DNA of 64,000 nucleotides from Gordius sp. MW1 (GCA_964036665.1 OZ038528.1:8810501-8874500), one strand, 5' to 3'. Shown: positions 40,451 to 52,900, counted from the stretch's first letter. Translations and numbers: made by a program. Notes: generated from the letters alone by a model not told the origin.

Positions 40451-43400
40451 CCTCTTTTTGGAAGTAAATCGAGGATAATAGGATTCTCAAATTGGCTTAC
40501 TTATATATATTTTTTCATGCTCTTTCACATAGAATCGAAAAAAATAAATATTTTAACCTCAAAATTTTTCACATATTTATCTTTCAACCGTATGCATCCG
40601 ATGAAAGTTGTCGTTTTCAGACGTGGTTTCTATGATCCCAAGTAAAAATTTATCAGAATCTGAAAACTATTACTTTGAAATCATGATCGCATAGAGCCAT
40701 TTTCAAAAATTAAGCACTCACGTTGCGATACAACAAACTAATCGCAACAATAAAACGTTGTCTTTCGTCAAAATGATAGTTCTCGCAGCTTAAAACCTTT
40801 TTTCGGAAGTCAATCGAGGATAATAGGATTCTCAAATTGGCTTACTTTTATATATTTTTTCATGCTCTTTCACATAGAATCGAAAAAAATAAATATTTTT
40901 ACCTCAAAATTTTCACATATTTTTCTTTCAACCGTATGCATCCGATGAAAGTTGTCGTTTTCAGACGTGGTTTCCATGATCCCAAGTAAAAATTTATCAG
41001 AATCTGAAAACTATTACTTTGAAATCATGATCGCATAGAGCCATTTTCAAAAATTAAGCATCACGTTGCGATACAACAAACTAATCGCAACAATAAAACG
41101 TTGTCTTTTGTCAAAATGATAGTTCTCGCAGCTTAAAACCTCTTTTCGGAAGTCAATCGAGGATAATAGGATTCTCAAATTGGCTTACTTTTATATATTT
41201 TTTTATGCTCTTTCACATAGAATCGAAAAAAATAAATATTTATACCTCAAAATTTTTCACATATTTTTCTTTGAACCGTATTCACCCGATGAAAGTTGTC
41301 GTTTTCAGACTTGGTTTCTATGATCCCAAGTAAAAATATATCAGAATCTGAAAACTATTACTTTGAAATCATGATCGCATAGAGCCATTTTCAAAAATTA
41401 AGCACTCACGTTGCGATACAACAAACTAATCGCAACAATAAAACGTTGTCTTTTGTCAAAATGATAGTTCTCGCAGCTTAAAACCTCTTTTCGGAAGTAA
41501 ATCGAGGATAATAGGATTCTCAAATTGGCTTACTTATATATATATTTTCATGCTCTTTCACATAGAATCGAAAAAAATAAATATTTTTACCTCAAAATTT
41601 TTCACATATTTTTCTTTCAACCGTATGCATCCGATGAAAGTTGTCGTTTTCAGACGTGGTTTCCATGATAAAAAGTAAAAATTTATCAGAATCAGAAAAA
41701 TATTACTTTGAAATCATGATCGCATAAAGCCATTTTCAAAAATTAAGCACTCACGTTGAGATACAACAAACTAATCGCAACAATAAAACGTTGTCTTGTG
41801 TCAAAATGAATAGTTCTGGCAGCTTAAAACCTCTTTTCGGAAGACAATCGAGGATAATAGGATTCTCAAATTGGCTTACTTTTATATATTTTTTCATGCT
41901 CTTTCACATAGAATCGAAAAAAATAAATATTTTACCTCAAAATTTTTCACATATTTTTCTTTCAACCGTATGCATCCGATGAAAGTTGTCGTTTTCAGAC
42001 GTGGTTTCCATGATCCCAAGTAAAAATTTATCAGAATCTGAAAACTATTACTTTGAAATCATGATCGCATAGAGCCATTTTCAAAAATTAAGCACTCAGG
42101 TTGCGATACAACAAACTAATCGCAACAATAAAACGTTGTCTTTTGTCAAAATGAATAGTTCTGGCAGCTTAAAACCTCTTTTCGGAAGTAAATCGAGGAT
42201 AATAGGATTCTCAAATTGGCTTACTTTTATATATTTTTTCATGCTCTTTCACATAGAATAGAAAAAAATAAATATTTACCTCAAAATTTTTCACATATTT
42301 TTCTTTCAACTAAATGCATCCGATGAAAGTTGTCGTTTTCAGACCTGGTTTCTATGATCCCAAGTAAAAATTTATCAGAATCTGAAAACTACTACTTTGA
42401 AATCATGATCGCATAGAGCCATTTTCAAAAATTAAGCACTCACGTTGCGATACAACAAACTAATCGCAACAATAAAACGTTGTCTTTCGTCAAAATGATA
42501 GTTCTCGCAGCTTAAAACCTCTTTTCGGAAGTCAATCGAGGATAATAGGATTCTCAAATTGGCTTACTTTTATATATTTTTTCATGCTCTTTCACATAGA
42601 ATCGAAAAAAATAAATATTTTACCTCAAAATTTTTCACATATTTTTCTTTCAACCGTATGCATCCGATGAAAGTTGTCGTTTTCAGACGTGGTTTCCATG
42701 ATCCCAAGTAAAAATTTATCAGAATCTGAAAACTATTACTTTGAAATCATGATCGCATAGAGCCATTTTCAAAAATTAAGCATCACGTTGCGATACAACA
42801 AACTAATCGCAACAATAAAACGTTGTCTTTTGTCAAAATGATAGTTCTCGCAGCTTAAAACCTCTTTTCGGAAGTAAATCGAGGATAATAGGATTCTCAA
42901 ATTGGCTTACTTATATATATTTTTTCATGCTCTTTCACATAGAATCGAAAAAAATAAATATTTTTCCCTCAAAATTTTTCACAAATTTTTCCTGTAACCG
43001 TGTGCATCCGATAAAAGTTGTCGTTTTCAGACGTGTGATCCCTGAAAACTATTTCTTTGAAATCATGATCGCATAGAGCCATTTTCAAAAATTAAGCACT
43101 CACGTTGCGATACAACAAACTAATCGCAACAATAAAACGTTGTCTTTTGTCAAAATGATAGTTCTCGCAGCTTAAAACCTCTTTTTGGAAGTAAATCGAG
43201 GATAATAGGATTCTCAAATTGGCTTACTTATATATATTTTTTCATGCTCTTTCACATAGAATCGAAAAAAATAAATATTTTAACCTCAAAATTTTTCACA
43301 TATTTTTCTTTCAACCGTATGCATCCGATGAAAGTTGTCGTTTTCAGACGTGGTTTCTATGATCCCAAGTAAAAATTTATCAGAATCTGAGAACTATTAC

Positions 43401-45903
43401 TTTGAAATCATGATCGCATAGAGCCATTTTCAAAAATTAAGCACTCACGTTGCGATACAACAAACTAATCGCAACAATAAAACGTTGTCTTTCGTCAAAA
43501 TGATAGTTCTCGCAGCTTAAAACCTCTTTTCGGAAGTCAATCGAGGATAATAGGATTCTCAAATTGGCTTACTTTTATACATTTTTTCATGCTCTTTCAC
43601 ATAGAATCGAAAAAAATAAATATTTTTACCTCAAAATTTTCACATATTTTTCTTTCAACCGTATGCATCCGATGAAAGTTGTCGTTTTCAGACGTGGTTT
43701 CCATGATCCCAAGTAAAAATTTATCAGAATCTGAAAACTATTACTTTGAAATCATGATCGCATAGAGCCATTTTCAAAAATTAAGCATCACGTTGCGATA
43801 CAACAAACTAATCGCAACAATAAAACGTTGTCTTTTGTCAAAATGATAGTTCTCGCAGCTTAAAACCTCTTTTCGGAAGTCAATCGAGGATAATAGGATT
43901 CTCAAATTGGCTTACTTTTATATATTTTTTTATGCTCTTTCACATAGAATCGAAAAAAATAAATATTTATACCTCAAAATTTTTCACATATTTTTCTTTG
44001 AACCGTATTCACCCGATGAAAGTTGTCGTTTTCAGACTTGGTTTCTATGATCCCAAGTAAAAATATATCAGAATCTGAAAACTATTACTTTGAAATCATG
44101 ATCGCATAGAGCCATTTTCAAAAATTAAGCACTCACGTTGCGATACAACAAACTAATCGCAACAATAAAACGTTGTCTTTTGTCAAAATGATAGTTCTCG
44201 CAGCTTAAAACCTCTTTTCGGAAGTAAATCGAGGATAATAGGATTCTCAAATTGGCTTACTTATATATATATTTTCATGCTCTTTCACATAGAATCGAAA
44301 AAAATAAATATTTTTACCTCAAAATTTTTCACATATTTTTCTTTCAACCGTATGCATCCGATGAAAGTTGTCGTTTTCAGACGTGGTTTCCATGATAAAA
44401 AGTAAAAATTTATCAGAATCAGAAAAATATTACTTTGAAATCATGATCGCATAAAGCCATTTTCAAAAATTAAGCACTCACGTTGAGATACAACAAACTA
44501 ATCGCAACAATAAAACGTTGTCTTGTGTCAAAATGAATAGTTCTGGCAGCTTAAAACCTCTTTTCGGACGACAATCGAGGATAATAGGATTCTCAAATTG
44601 GCTTACTTTTATATATTTTTTCATGCTCTTTCACATAGAATCGAAAAAAATAAATATTTTACCTCAAAATTTTTCACATATTTTTCTTTCAACCGTATGC
44701 ATCCGATGAAAGTTGTCGTTTTCAGACGTGGTTTCCATGATCCCAAGTAAAAATTTATCAGAATCTGAAAACTATTACTTTGAAATCATGATCGCATAGA
44801 GCCATTTTCAAAAATTAAGCACTCACGTTGCGATACAACAAACTAATCGCAACAATAAAACGTTGTCTTTTGTCAAAATGAATAGTTCTGGCAGCTTAAA
44901 ACCTCTTTTCGGAAGTAAATCGAGGATAATAGGATTCTCAAATTGGCTTACTTTTATATATTTTTTCATGCTCTTTCACATAGAATAGAAAAAAATAAAT
45001 ATTTACCTCAAAATTTTTCACATATTTTTCTTTCAACTAAATGCATCCGATGAAAGTTGTCGTTTTCAGACCTGGTTTCTATGATCCCAAGTAAAAATTT
45101 ATCAGAATCTGAAAACTACTACTTTGAAATCATGATCGCATAGAGCCATTTTCAAAAATTAAGCACTCACGTTGCGATACAACAAACTAATCGCAACAAT
45201 AAAACGTTGTCTTTCGTCAAAATGATAGTTCTCGCAGCTTAAAACCTCTTTTCGGAAGTCAATCGAGGATAATAGGATTCTCAAATTGGCTTACTTTTAT
45301 ATATTTTTTCATGCTCTTTCACATAGAATCGAAAAAAATAAATATTTTACCTCAAAATTTTTCACATATTTTTCTTTCAACCGTATGCATCCGATGAAAG
45401 TTGTCGTTTTCAGACGTGGTTTCCATGATCCCAAGTAAAAATTTATCAGAATCTGAAAACTATTACTTTGAAATCATGATCGCATAGAGCCATTTTCAAA
45501 AATTAAGCATCACGTTGCGATACAACAAACTAATCGCAACAATAAAACGTTGTCTTTTGTCAAAATGATAGTTCTCGCAGCTTAAAACCTCTTTTCGGAA
45601 GTAAATCGAGGATAATAGGATTCTCAAATTGGCTTACTTATATATATTTTTTCATGCTCTTTCACATAGAATCGAAAAAAATAAATATTTTTCCCTCAAA
45701 ATTTTTCACAAATTTTTCCTGTAACCGTGTGCATCCGATAAAAGTTGTCGTTTTCAGACGTGTGATCCCTGAAAACTATTTCTTTGAAATCATGATCGCA
45801 TAGAGCCATTTTCAAAAATTAAGCACTCACGTTGCGATACAACAAACTAATCGCAACAATAAAACGTTGTCTTTTGTCAAAATGATAGTTCTCGCAGCTT
45901 AAA
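40451..45903 (+). repeat. HOR: 8-monomer unit of 2727 bp in two near-identical copies
   Basis: Copy 1 (about 40451-43176) and copy 2 (about 43178-45903) share every marker at an offset of 2727 bp: ctctttttggaagtaaatc (40452 and 43179), cgtattcacccgatg (41278 and 44005), gttgtcttgtgtcaaaatg (41790 and 44517), caactaaatgcatcc (42307 and 45034), gacctggtttctatg, and the shortened cagacgtgtgatccctg (43029 and 45756). Only scattered differences were seen, for example tatatattt versus tatacattt and ggaagacaatc versus ggacgacaatc. This is the youngest-looking large duplication in the window. A weaker match continues to about 46150. Confidence 0.88.
42877..43193 (+). repeat. Deleted monomer (317 bp), copy 1
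   Basis: The expected cagacgtggtttctatgatcccaag...cagaatctgaaaac is shortened to cagacgtgtgatccctgaaaac. About 28 bases covering the gtaaaaatttatcagaat stretch are missing. The monomer also has tttttccctc and cacaaatttttcctg. The deletion is present at the same place in the second 2727-bp unit, so it predates that duplication. Confidence 0.85.
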
Positions 45904-45920
45904 ACCTCTTTTCGGAAGTA
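45604..45920 (+). repeat. Deleted monomer (317 bp), copy 2
   Basis: This is the partner of the deleted monomer at 42877, exactly 2727 bp away, with the same junction cagacgtgtgatccctg. It confirms that the deletion was carried along when the 8-monomer unit was duplicated. Confidence 0.85.
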
Positions 45921-48900
45921 AATCGAGTATAATAGGATTCTCAAATTGGCTTTCTTATATATATTTTTTCATGCTCTTTCACATAGAATCGAAAAAAATA
46001 AATATTTTAACCTCAAAATTTTTCACATATTTTTCTTTCAACCGTATGCATCCGATGAAAGTTGTCGTTTTCAGACGTGGTTTCTATGATCCCAAGTAAA
46101 AATTTATCAGAATCTGAAAACTATTACTTTGAAATCATGATCGCATGAAGCCATTTTCAAAAATAAAGCACTCACGTTGCGATACAACAAACTAATCGCA
46201 ACAATAAAACGTTGTCTTTTGTCAAAATGATAGTTCTCGCAGCTTAAAACCTCTTTTCGGAAGTCAATCGAGGATAATAGGATTCTCAAATTGGCTTACT
46301 TTTATATATTTTTTTATGCTCTTTCACATAGAATCGAAAAAAATAAATATTTTTACCTCAAAATTTTTCACATATTTTTCTTTCAACCGTATGCATCCGA
46401 TGAAAGTTGTCGTTTTCAGACGTGGTTTCCATGATAAAAAGTAAAAATTTATCAGAATCAGAAAAATATTACTTTGAAATCATGATCGCATAATGCATTT
46501 TTGAAAAATTAAGCACTCACGTTGCGATACAACAAACCAATCGCAACAATAAAACGTTGTCTTTTGTCAAAATGATAGTTCTCGCAGCTTAAAACCTCTT
46601 TTCGGAAGTCAATCGAGGATAATAGGATTCTCAAATTGGCTTACTTTTATACATTTTTTCATGCTCTTTCACATAAAATCGAAAAAAATAAATATTTTTA
46701 CCTCAAATTTTTTTACATATTTTTCATTCAACCGTAGGCATCCGATGAAAGTTGTCGTTTTCAGACTTGGTTTCTATGATCCCAAGTAAAAATTTATCAG
46801 AATCTGAAAACTATTACTTTGAAATCATGATCGCATAGAGCCATTTTCAAAAATTAAGCATCACGTTGCGATACAACAAACTAATCGCAACAATAAAACG
46901 TTGTCTTTTGTCAAAATGAATAGTTCTGGCAGCTTAAAACCTCTTTTCGGAAGTAAATCGAGGATAATAGGATTCTCAAATTGGCTTACTTTTATATATT
47001 TTTTCATGCTCTTTCACATAGAATAGAAAAAAATAAATATTTTTACCTCAAAATTTTTCACATATTTTTCTTTCAACTAAATGCATCCGATGAAAGTTGT
47101 CGTTTTCAGACGTGGTTTCTATGATCCCAAGTAAAAATTTATCAGAATCTGAAAACTATTACTTTGAAATCATGATCGCATAGAGCCATTTTCAAAAATT
47201 AAGCATCACGTTGCGATACAACAAACTAATCGCAACAATAAAACGTTGTCTTTTGTCAAAATGAATAGTTCTGGCAGCTTAAAACCTCTTTTCGGAAGTA
47301 AATCGAGGATAATAGGATTCTCAAATTGGCTTACTTTTATATATTTTTTCATGCTCTTTCACATAGAATAGAAAAAAATAAATATATTTACCTCAAAATT
47401 TTTCACATATTTTTCTTTCAACTAAATGCATCCGATGAAAGTTGTCGTTTTCAGACGTGGTTTCTATGATCCCAAGTAAAAATTTATCAGAATCTGAAAA
47501 CTATTACTTTGAAATCATGATCGCATAGAGCCATTTTTAAAAATTAAGCACTCACGTTGCGATACAACAAACTAATCGCAACAATAAAACGTTGTCTTTC
47601 GTCAAAATGATAGTTCTCGCAGCTTAAAACCTCTTTTCGGAAGTCAATCGAGGATAATAGGATTCTCAAATTGGCTTACTTTTATATATTTTTTCATGCT
47701 CTTTCACATAGAATCGAAAAAAATAAATATTTTACCTCAAAATTTTTTACATACTTTTCTTTCAACCGTATGCATCCGATGAAAGTTGTCGTTTTCAGAC
47801 GTGGTTTCCATGATCCCAAGTAAAAATTTATCAGAATGTGAAAACTATTACTTTGAAATCATGATTGCATAGAGCCATTTTCAAAAATTAAGCATCACGT
47901 TGCGATACAACAAACTAATCGCAACAATAAAATGTTGTCTTTTGTCAAAATGATAGTTCTCGCAGCTTAAAACCTGTTTTCGGAAGTAAATCGAGGATAA
48001 TAGGATTCTCAAATTGGCTTACTTATATATATTTTTTCATGCTCTTTCACATAGAATCGAAAAAAATAAATTTTTTTACCTCAAAATTTTTCACAAATTT
48101 TTCCTGTAACCGTATGCATCCGATGAAAGTTGTCGTTTTCAGACGTGGTTTCTTGATCTCAAGTAAAAATTTATCAGAATCTGAAAACTATTTCTTTGAA
48201 ATCATGATCGCATAGAGCCATTTTCAAAAATTAAGCACTCACGTTGCGATACAACAAACTAATCGCAACAATAAAACGTTGTCTTTTGTCAAAATGATAG
48301 TTCTCGCAGCTTAAAACCTCTTTTCGGAAGTAAATCGAGGATAATAGGATTCTCAAATTGGCTTACTTATATATATTTTTTCATGCTCTTTCACAAAGAA
48401 TCGAAAAAAATAAATATTTTAACCTCAAAATTTTTCACATATTTTTCTTTCAACCGTATGCATCCGATGAAAGTTGTCTTTTTCAGACGTGGTTTCCATG
48501 ATAAAAAGTAAAAATTTATCAGAATCAGAAAAATATTTCTTTGAAATCATGATCGCATAGTGCATTTTTGAAAAATTAAGCACTCACGTTGCGATACAAC
48601 AAACTAATCGCAACAATAAAACGTTGTCTTTTGTCAAAATGATAGTTCTCGCAGCTTAAAACCTCTTTTCGGAAGTCAATCGAGGATAATAGGATTCTCA
48701 AATTGTCTTACTTTTATATATTTTTTTATGCTCTTTCACATAGAATCGAAAAAAATAAATATTTTAACCTCAAAATTTTTCACATATTTTTCTTTGAACC
48801 GTATTCATCCGATGAAAGTTGTCGTTTTCAGACTTGGTTTCTATGATCCCAAGTAAAAATTTATCAGAATCTGAAAACTATTACTTTGAAATCATGATCG

Positions 48901-49381
48901 CATAGAGCCATTTTAAAAAATTAAGCACTCACGTTGCGATATACAAACTAATCGCAACAATAAAACGTTGTCTTTTGTCAAAATGATAGTTCTCGCAGCT
49001 TAAAACCTCTTTTCGGAAGTAAATCGAGGATAATAGGATTCTCAAATTGGCTTACTTATATTTATTTTTTCATGCTCTTTCACATAGAATCGAAAAAAAT
49101 AAATATTTTTACCTCAAAATTTTTCACATAATTTTCTTTCAACCGTATGCATCCGATGAAAGTTGTCGTTTTCAGACATGATTTCCATGATAAAAAGTAA
49201 AAATTTATCAGAATCAGAAAAATATTACTTTGAAATCATGATCGCATAATGCATTTTTGAAAAATTAAGCACTCACGTTGAGATACAACAAACTAATCGC
49301 AACAATAAAACGTTGTCTTTTGTCAAAATGATAGTTCTCGCAGCTTAAAGCCTCTTCTCGGAAGTAAATCGAGGATAATAG
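45904..49381 (+). repeat. Monomers between the 2727-bp units and the insertion
   Basis: About ten monomers. Two successive copies (near 46950 and 47300) share agaatagaaaaaa and caactaaatgcatcc (47079 and 47420) at single-monomer spacing. A cacaaatttttcctg copy lies at 48091, and a cacataattttc copy lies at 49128 with gacatgatttcc. The monomer next to the insertion has an unusual cttaaagcctcttctcgg just before the breakpoint. No clear HOR was resolved here. Confidence 0.7.
49377..49381. repeat. Target-site duplication, left copy (aatag)
   Basis: The aatag immediately before the insert belongs to the satellite motif gaggataatag. The identical pentamer lies on the other side at 49916. Five-base duplications are typical of retroviral-type integrases of Ty1/copia, BEL/Pao and many Ty3/gypsy elements. 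Confidence 0.7.
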
Positions 49382-49382
49382 T

Positions 49383-49398
49383 GTCATATATGTATGAC
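49383..49398. repeat. Inverted repeat at the left end of the insertion
   Basis: gtcata (49383-49388) and tatgac (49393-49398) are reverse complements around a 4-base centre, tatg. The second arm overlaps the start of the 61-bp repeat. It may be a subterminal feature of the element or a chance product of its catatatg-rich start. Confidence 0.7.
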
Positions 49399-49515
49399 AT
49401 ATATGTGAAGAGTAGCTAGCATGGCAGAGGATATGTGACCAAAGTTATACGATAATGACATATATGTGAAGAGTAGCTAGCATGGCAGGGGATATGTGGC
49501 CAAAGTTATACGATA
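49394..49515 (+). repeat. Two tandem 61-bp repeats inside the insertion
   Basis: Copy 1 is 49394-49454 and copy 2 is 49455-49515. Each starts atgacatatatgtgaag, contains gtagctagcatggcag, and ends caaagttatacgata. They differ at two positions (cagagg versus caggggat; gtgacc versus gtggcc), so 59 of 61 bases match. Tandem repeats of this sort are common in the U3 part of LTRs, where they may act as enhancers, but no function can be shown here. Confidence 0.9.
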
Positions 49516-49574
49516 GTAGGAGATAGACAAAGGAAATCGAAGAAGAGCAACGTAAGGGACGCAAGGGAGAAGAG

Positions 49575-49729
49575 CAACTGGCGTGGAGCCTAACACGTAT
49601 ATGTCAAGAATAGCAGTCATAGATACAAGGGGTGTTTACCAGATGCTAGACGATAAGTAGCGGGGAACAAAGGAAATATAACAACTGGCGCAGTAACGTA
49701 AAAGACACGAGGGATAATAACAACTGGCG
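49575..49729 (+). repeat. Dispersed caactggcg repeats in the insertion
   Basis: The nonamer caactggcg occurs at 49575, 49682 and 49721, the last two 39 bp apart. Related surrounding words (gaagagcaac, cgtaagggacg, cgtaaaagacacgaggg) suggest a degraded array of short tandem repeats in this purine-rich stretch. They contrast strongly in composition with the A/T-rich satellite on both sides. Confidence 0.75.
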
Positions 49730-49874
49730 CAAGACATAGAAAGGAAGAGATTCGTATCAGAGACAAAGGAGTTAATATCATCGAATGTAATATTAATTAA
49801 TTTCCCTACAAACAATATACTATTTTTGTATTATGTGAACAACGCAATTTGAATTTGATTTGTATTGGAGTTTG

Positions 49875-49880
49875 AATAAA
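49875..49880 (+). promoter_or_regulatory. Candidate polyadenylation signal AATAAA in the insertion
   Basis: The hexamer AATAAA lies in tttgaataaagggaatag, about 35 bp before the right end of the insert. In LTRs the polyadenylation signal sits in or near the R region close to this end, so its place agrees with plus-strand orientation. In A/T-rich DNA the hexamer is common by chance, so this is only supporting evidence. Confidence 0.4.
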
Positions 49881-49915
49881 GGGAATAGTTCATAAATATA
49901 TTTGGAGATATAATA

Positions 49916-49920
49916 AATAG
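49916..49920. repeat. Target-site duplication, right copy (aatag)
   Basis: This is the second aatag, directly followed by the normal satellite continuation gattctcaaattgg. Because the sequence here is A/T-rich, the exact boundary could shift by a base or two, but the 343-bp reconstruction of the interrupted monomer supports this placement. Confidence 0.65.
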
Positions 49921-52900
49921 GATTCTCAAATTGGCTTACTTTTAGATATTTTTTCATGCTCTTTCACATAGAATTGAAAAAAATAAATATTATACCTCAA
50001 AATTTTTCACATATTTTTCTTTCAACCGTATGCATCCGATGAAGGTTGTCGTTTTCAGACGTGGTTTCCATGATCCCAAGTAAAAATTTATCAGAATCTG
50101 AAAACTATTACTTTGAAATCATGATCGCATAGAGCCATTTTCAAAAATTAAGCATCACGTTGCGATACAACAAACTAATCGCAACAATAAAACGTTGTCT
50201 TTTGTCAAAATGCTAGTTCTCGCAGCTTAAAACCTCTTTTCAGAAGTCAATCGAGGATAATAGGATTCTCAAATTGGCTTACTTTTATATGTTTTATCGT
50301 GCTCTTTCACATAGAATTGAAAAAAATAAATATTTTTACCTCAAAATTTTTCACATATTTTTCTTTCAACCGTATGCATCCGATGAAAGTTGTCGTCTTC
50401 AGACTTGGTTTCTATGATCCCAAGTAAAAATTTATCAGAATCTGAAAACTATTACTTTGAAATCATGATCGCATAGTGCATTTTTGAAAAATTAAGCACT
50501 CACGTTGCGATACAACAAACTAATCGCAACAATAAAACGTTGTCTTTTGTCAAAATGATAGTTCTCGCAGCTTAAAACCTCTTTTCGGAAGTAAATCGAG
50601 GATAATAGGATTCTCAAATTGGCTTACTTATATATATTTTTTCATGCTCTTTCACATAGAATCTAAAAAAATTATTTTTACCTCAAAATTTTTCACATAT
50701 TTTTCTTTCAACCGTATGCATCCGATGAAAGTTGTCGTTTTCAGACGTGGTTTCCATGATCCCAAGTAAAAATTTATCAGAATCTGAAAACTATTACATT
50801 GAAATCATGATCGCATAGAGCCATTTTCAAAAATTAAGCACTCACGTTGCGATACAACAAACTAATCGCAACAATAAAACGTTGTCTTTTGTCAAAATGA
50901 TAGTTCTCGCAGCTTAAAACCTCTTTTCGGAAGTAAATCGAGGATAATAGGATTCACAAATTGGCTTACTTTTATATATTTTTTCATGCTCTTTCACATA
51001 GAATCGAAAAAAATAAATATTTTTACCTCAAAATTTTCACATATTTTTCTTTCAGCCGTATGCATCCGATGAAAGTTGTCGTTTTCAGACGTGGTTTCTA
51101 TGATCCCAAGTAAAAATTTATCAGAATATGAAAACTATTACTTTGAAATCATGATCGCATAGAGCCATTTTCAAAAATTAAGCACTCACGTTGCGATACA
51201 ACAAACTAATCGCAACAATAAAACGTTGTCTTTTGTCAAAATGATAGTTCTCGCAGCTTAAAACCTCTTTTCGGAAGTAAATCGAGGATAATAGGATTCT
51301 CAAATTGGCTTACTTTTATATATTTTTTCATGCTCTTTCACATAGAATCGAAAAAAATAAATATTTTTACCTCAAAATTTTCACATATTTTTCTTTCGAC
51401 CGTATGCATCCGATGAAAGTTGTCGTTTTCAGACGTGGTTTCTATGATCCCAAGTAAAAATTTATCAGAATCTGAAAACTATTACTTTGAAATCATGATC
51501 GCATAGAGCCATTTTCAAAAATTAAGCACTCACGTTGCGATACAACAAACTAATCGCAACAATAAAACGTTGTCTTTTGTCAAAATAATAGTTCTCGCAG
51601 CTTAAAACCTCTTTTCGGAAGTAAATCGAGGATAATAGGATTCTCAAATTGGCTTACTTATATATATTTTTTCATGCTCTTTCACATAGAATCGAAAAAA
51701 AAAAATATTTTTACCTCAAAATTTTTCACATATTTTTCTTTCAACCGTATGCATCCGATGAAAGTTGCGTTTTCAGACGTGGTTTCGATGATAAAAAGTA
51801 AAAATTCATCAGAATCAGAAAACTATTACTTTAAAGCACTCACGTTGCGATACAACAAACTAATCGCAACAATAAAACGTTGTCTTTTGTCAAAATGATA
51901 GTTCTCGCAGCTTAAAACCTCTTTTCGGAAGTAAATCGAGGATAATAGGATTCTCAAATTGGCTTACTTATATATATTTTTTCATGCTCTTTCACATAGA
52001 ATCGAAAAAAATAAATATTTTTACCTCAAAATCTTTCACATATTTTTCTTTCAACCGTATGCATCCGATGAAAGGTTCGTTTTCAGACGTGGTTTCCATG
52101 ATCCCAAGTAAAAATTTATCAGAATCTGAAAACTATTACTTTGAAATCATGATCGCATAGAGCCATTTTCAAAAATTAAGCATCACGTTGCCATACAACA
52201 AACTAATCGCAACAATAAAACGTTGTCTTTTGTCAAAATGATAGTTCTCGCAACTTAAAACCTCTTTTCGGAAGTCAATCGAGGATAATAGGATTCTCAA
52301 ATTGGCTTACTTTCATATATTTATTTATCCTCTTTCACATAGAATTGAAAAAAAAAATATTTTTACCTCAAAATTTTTCCCATATTTTACTTTGAACCGT
52401 ATTCATCCGATGAAAGTTGTGGTTTTAAGACGTGGTTTCTATGATCCTAAGTAAAAATTTATCAGAATTTGTAAACTATTACTTTGAAATCATGATCGCA
52501 TAGAGCCATTTTCAAAAATTAAGCATCACGTTGCGATACAACAAACTAATCGCAACAATAAAACGTTGTCTTTTGTCAAAATGATAGTTCTCGCAGCTTA
52601 AAACCTCTTTTCGGAAGTCAATCGAGGATAATAGGATTCTCAAATTGGCTTACTTTTATATATTTTTTCATGCTCTTTTACATAGAATCGAAAAAAATAA
52701 ATATTTTACCTCAAAATTTTTCACATATTTTTATTTCAACCGTATGCATCCGATGAAAGTTGTCGTTTTCAGACGTGGTTTCCATGATCCCAAGTAAAAA
52801 TTTATCAGAATCTGAAAATTATTACTTTGAAATCATGATCGCATAGAGCCATTTTCAAAAATTAAGCATCACGTTGCGATACAACAAACTAATCGCAACA

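Larger units (their letters stand above)
1..49381 (+). repeat. Satellite array, left arm (about 144 monomers of ~343 bp)
   Basis: The same ~343-346 bp unit recurs head to tail without a break. Every copy has the same landmark order: aatcgaggataatag, then gattctcaaattggc, atgctctttcacatag, an A/T-tract stretch, accgtatgcatccgatg, gttgtcgttttcagacg, aaaaatttatcagaat, atcatgatcgcat, a gttgcgat/atcgcaac inverted repeat, aataaaacgttgtc, and cttaaaacctcttttcgg. By hand count the consensus is near 32% GC. No monomer is inverted. There is no gene in it, and every stretch over 300 bases is satellite. Copies differ by single bases, by homopolymer length in the A/T tracts, and by a few larger deletions listed separately. 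The family is not one I can name. Position 1 falls inside the array, so the left edge is outside the window. Confidence 0.97.
49382..49915 (+). mobile_element. Solo-LTR-like or short non-autonomous insertion (534 bp)
   Basis: This is the only non-satellite sequence in the window. It interrupts a monomer after gaggataatag, and the satellite resumes in exact phase at gattctcaaattggc. A 5-bp direct repeat, aatag, flanks it. Removing the insert and one aatag leaves a monomer of 15 + 328 = 343 bp. It starts TGTCATATATG, has internal tandem repeats near its left end, a purine-rich middle (about 49516-49780), an AATAAA near its right end, and no long ORF. These traits fit a long terminal repeat of an LTR retrotransposon left after recombination between its two LTRs, in plus orientation. 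A weak point is the right end, ...gagatataata, which lacks the usual terminal CA. A TRIM or another class of element is therefore possible. I do not recognise the family. Confidence 0.65.

Noticed and set aside
46107-46289. 60-codon minus-strand frame, and a similar one at 8683-8874
   Set aside because: Antisense satellite, opened by single-base variants such as gcatgaag for gcatagag. No other support.
49382-49915. A gene or RNA gene in the non-satellite insert
   Set aside because: No long open frame, tRNA cloverleaf or recognisable RNA gene was seen. Stops are frequent, and the features fit a non-coding LTR-like element.
49382-49915. Terminal inverted-repeat DNA transposon
   Set aside because: The left end (tgtcatatatg) has no reverse-complement match at the right end (gagatataata). 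The left-end dyad is internal and is not a terminal pair.
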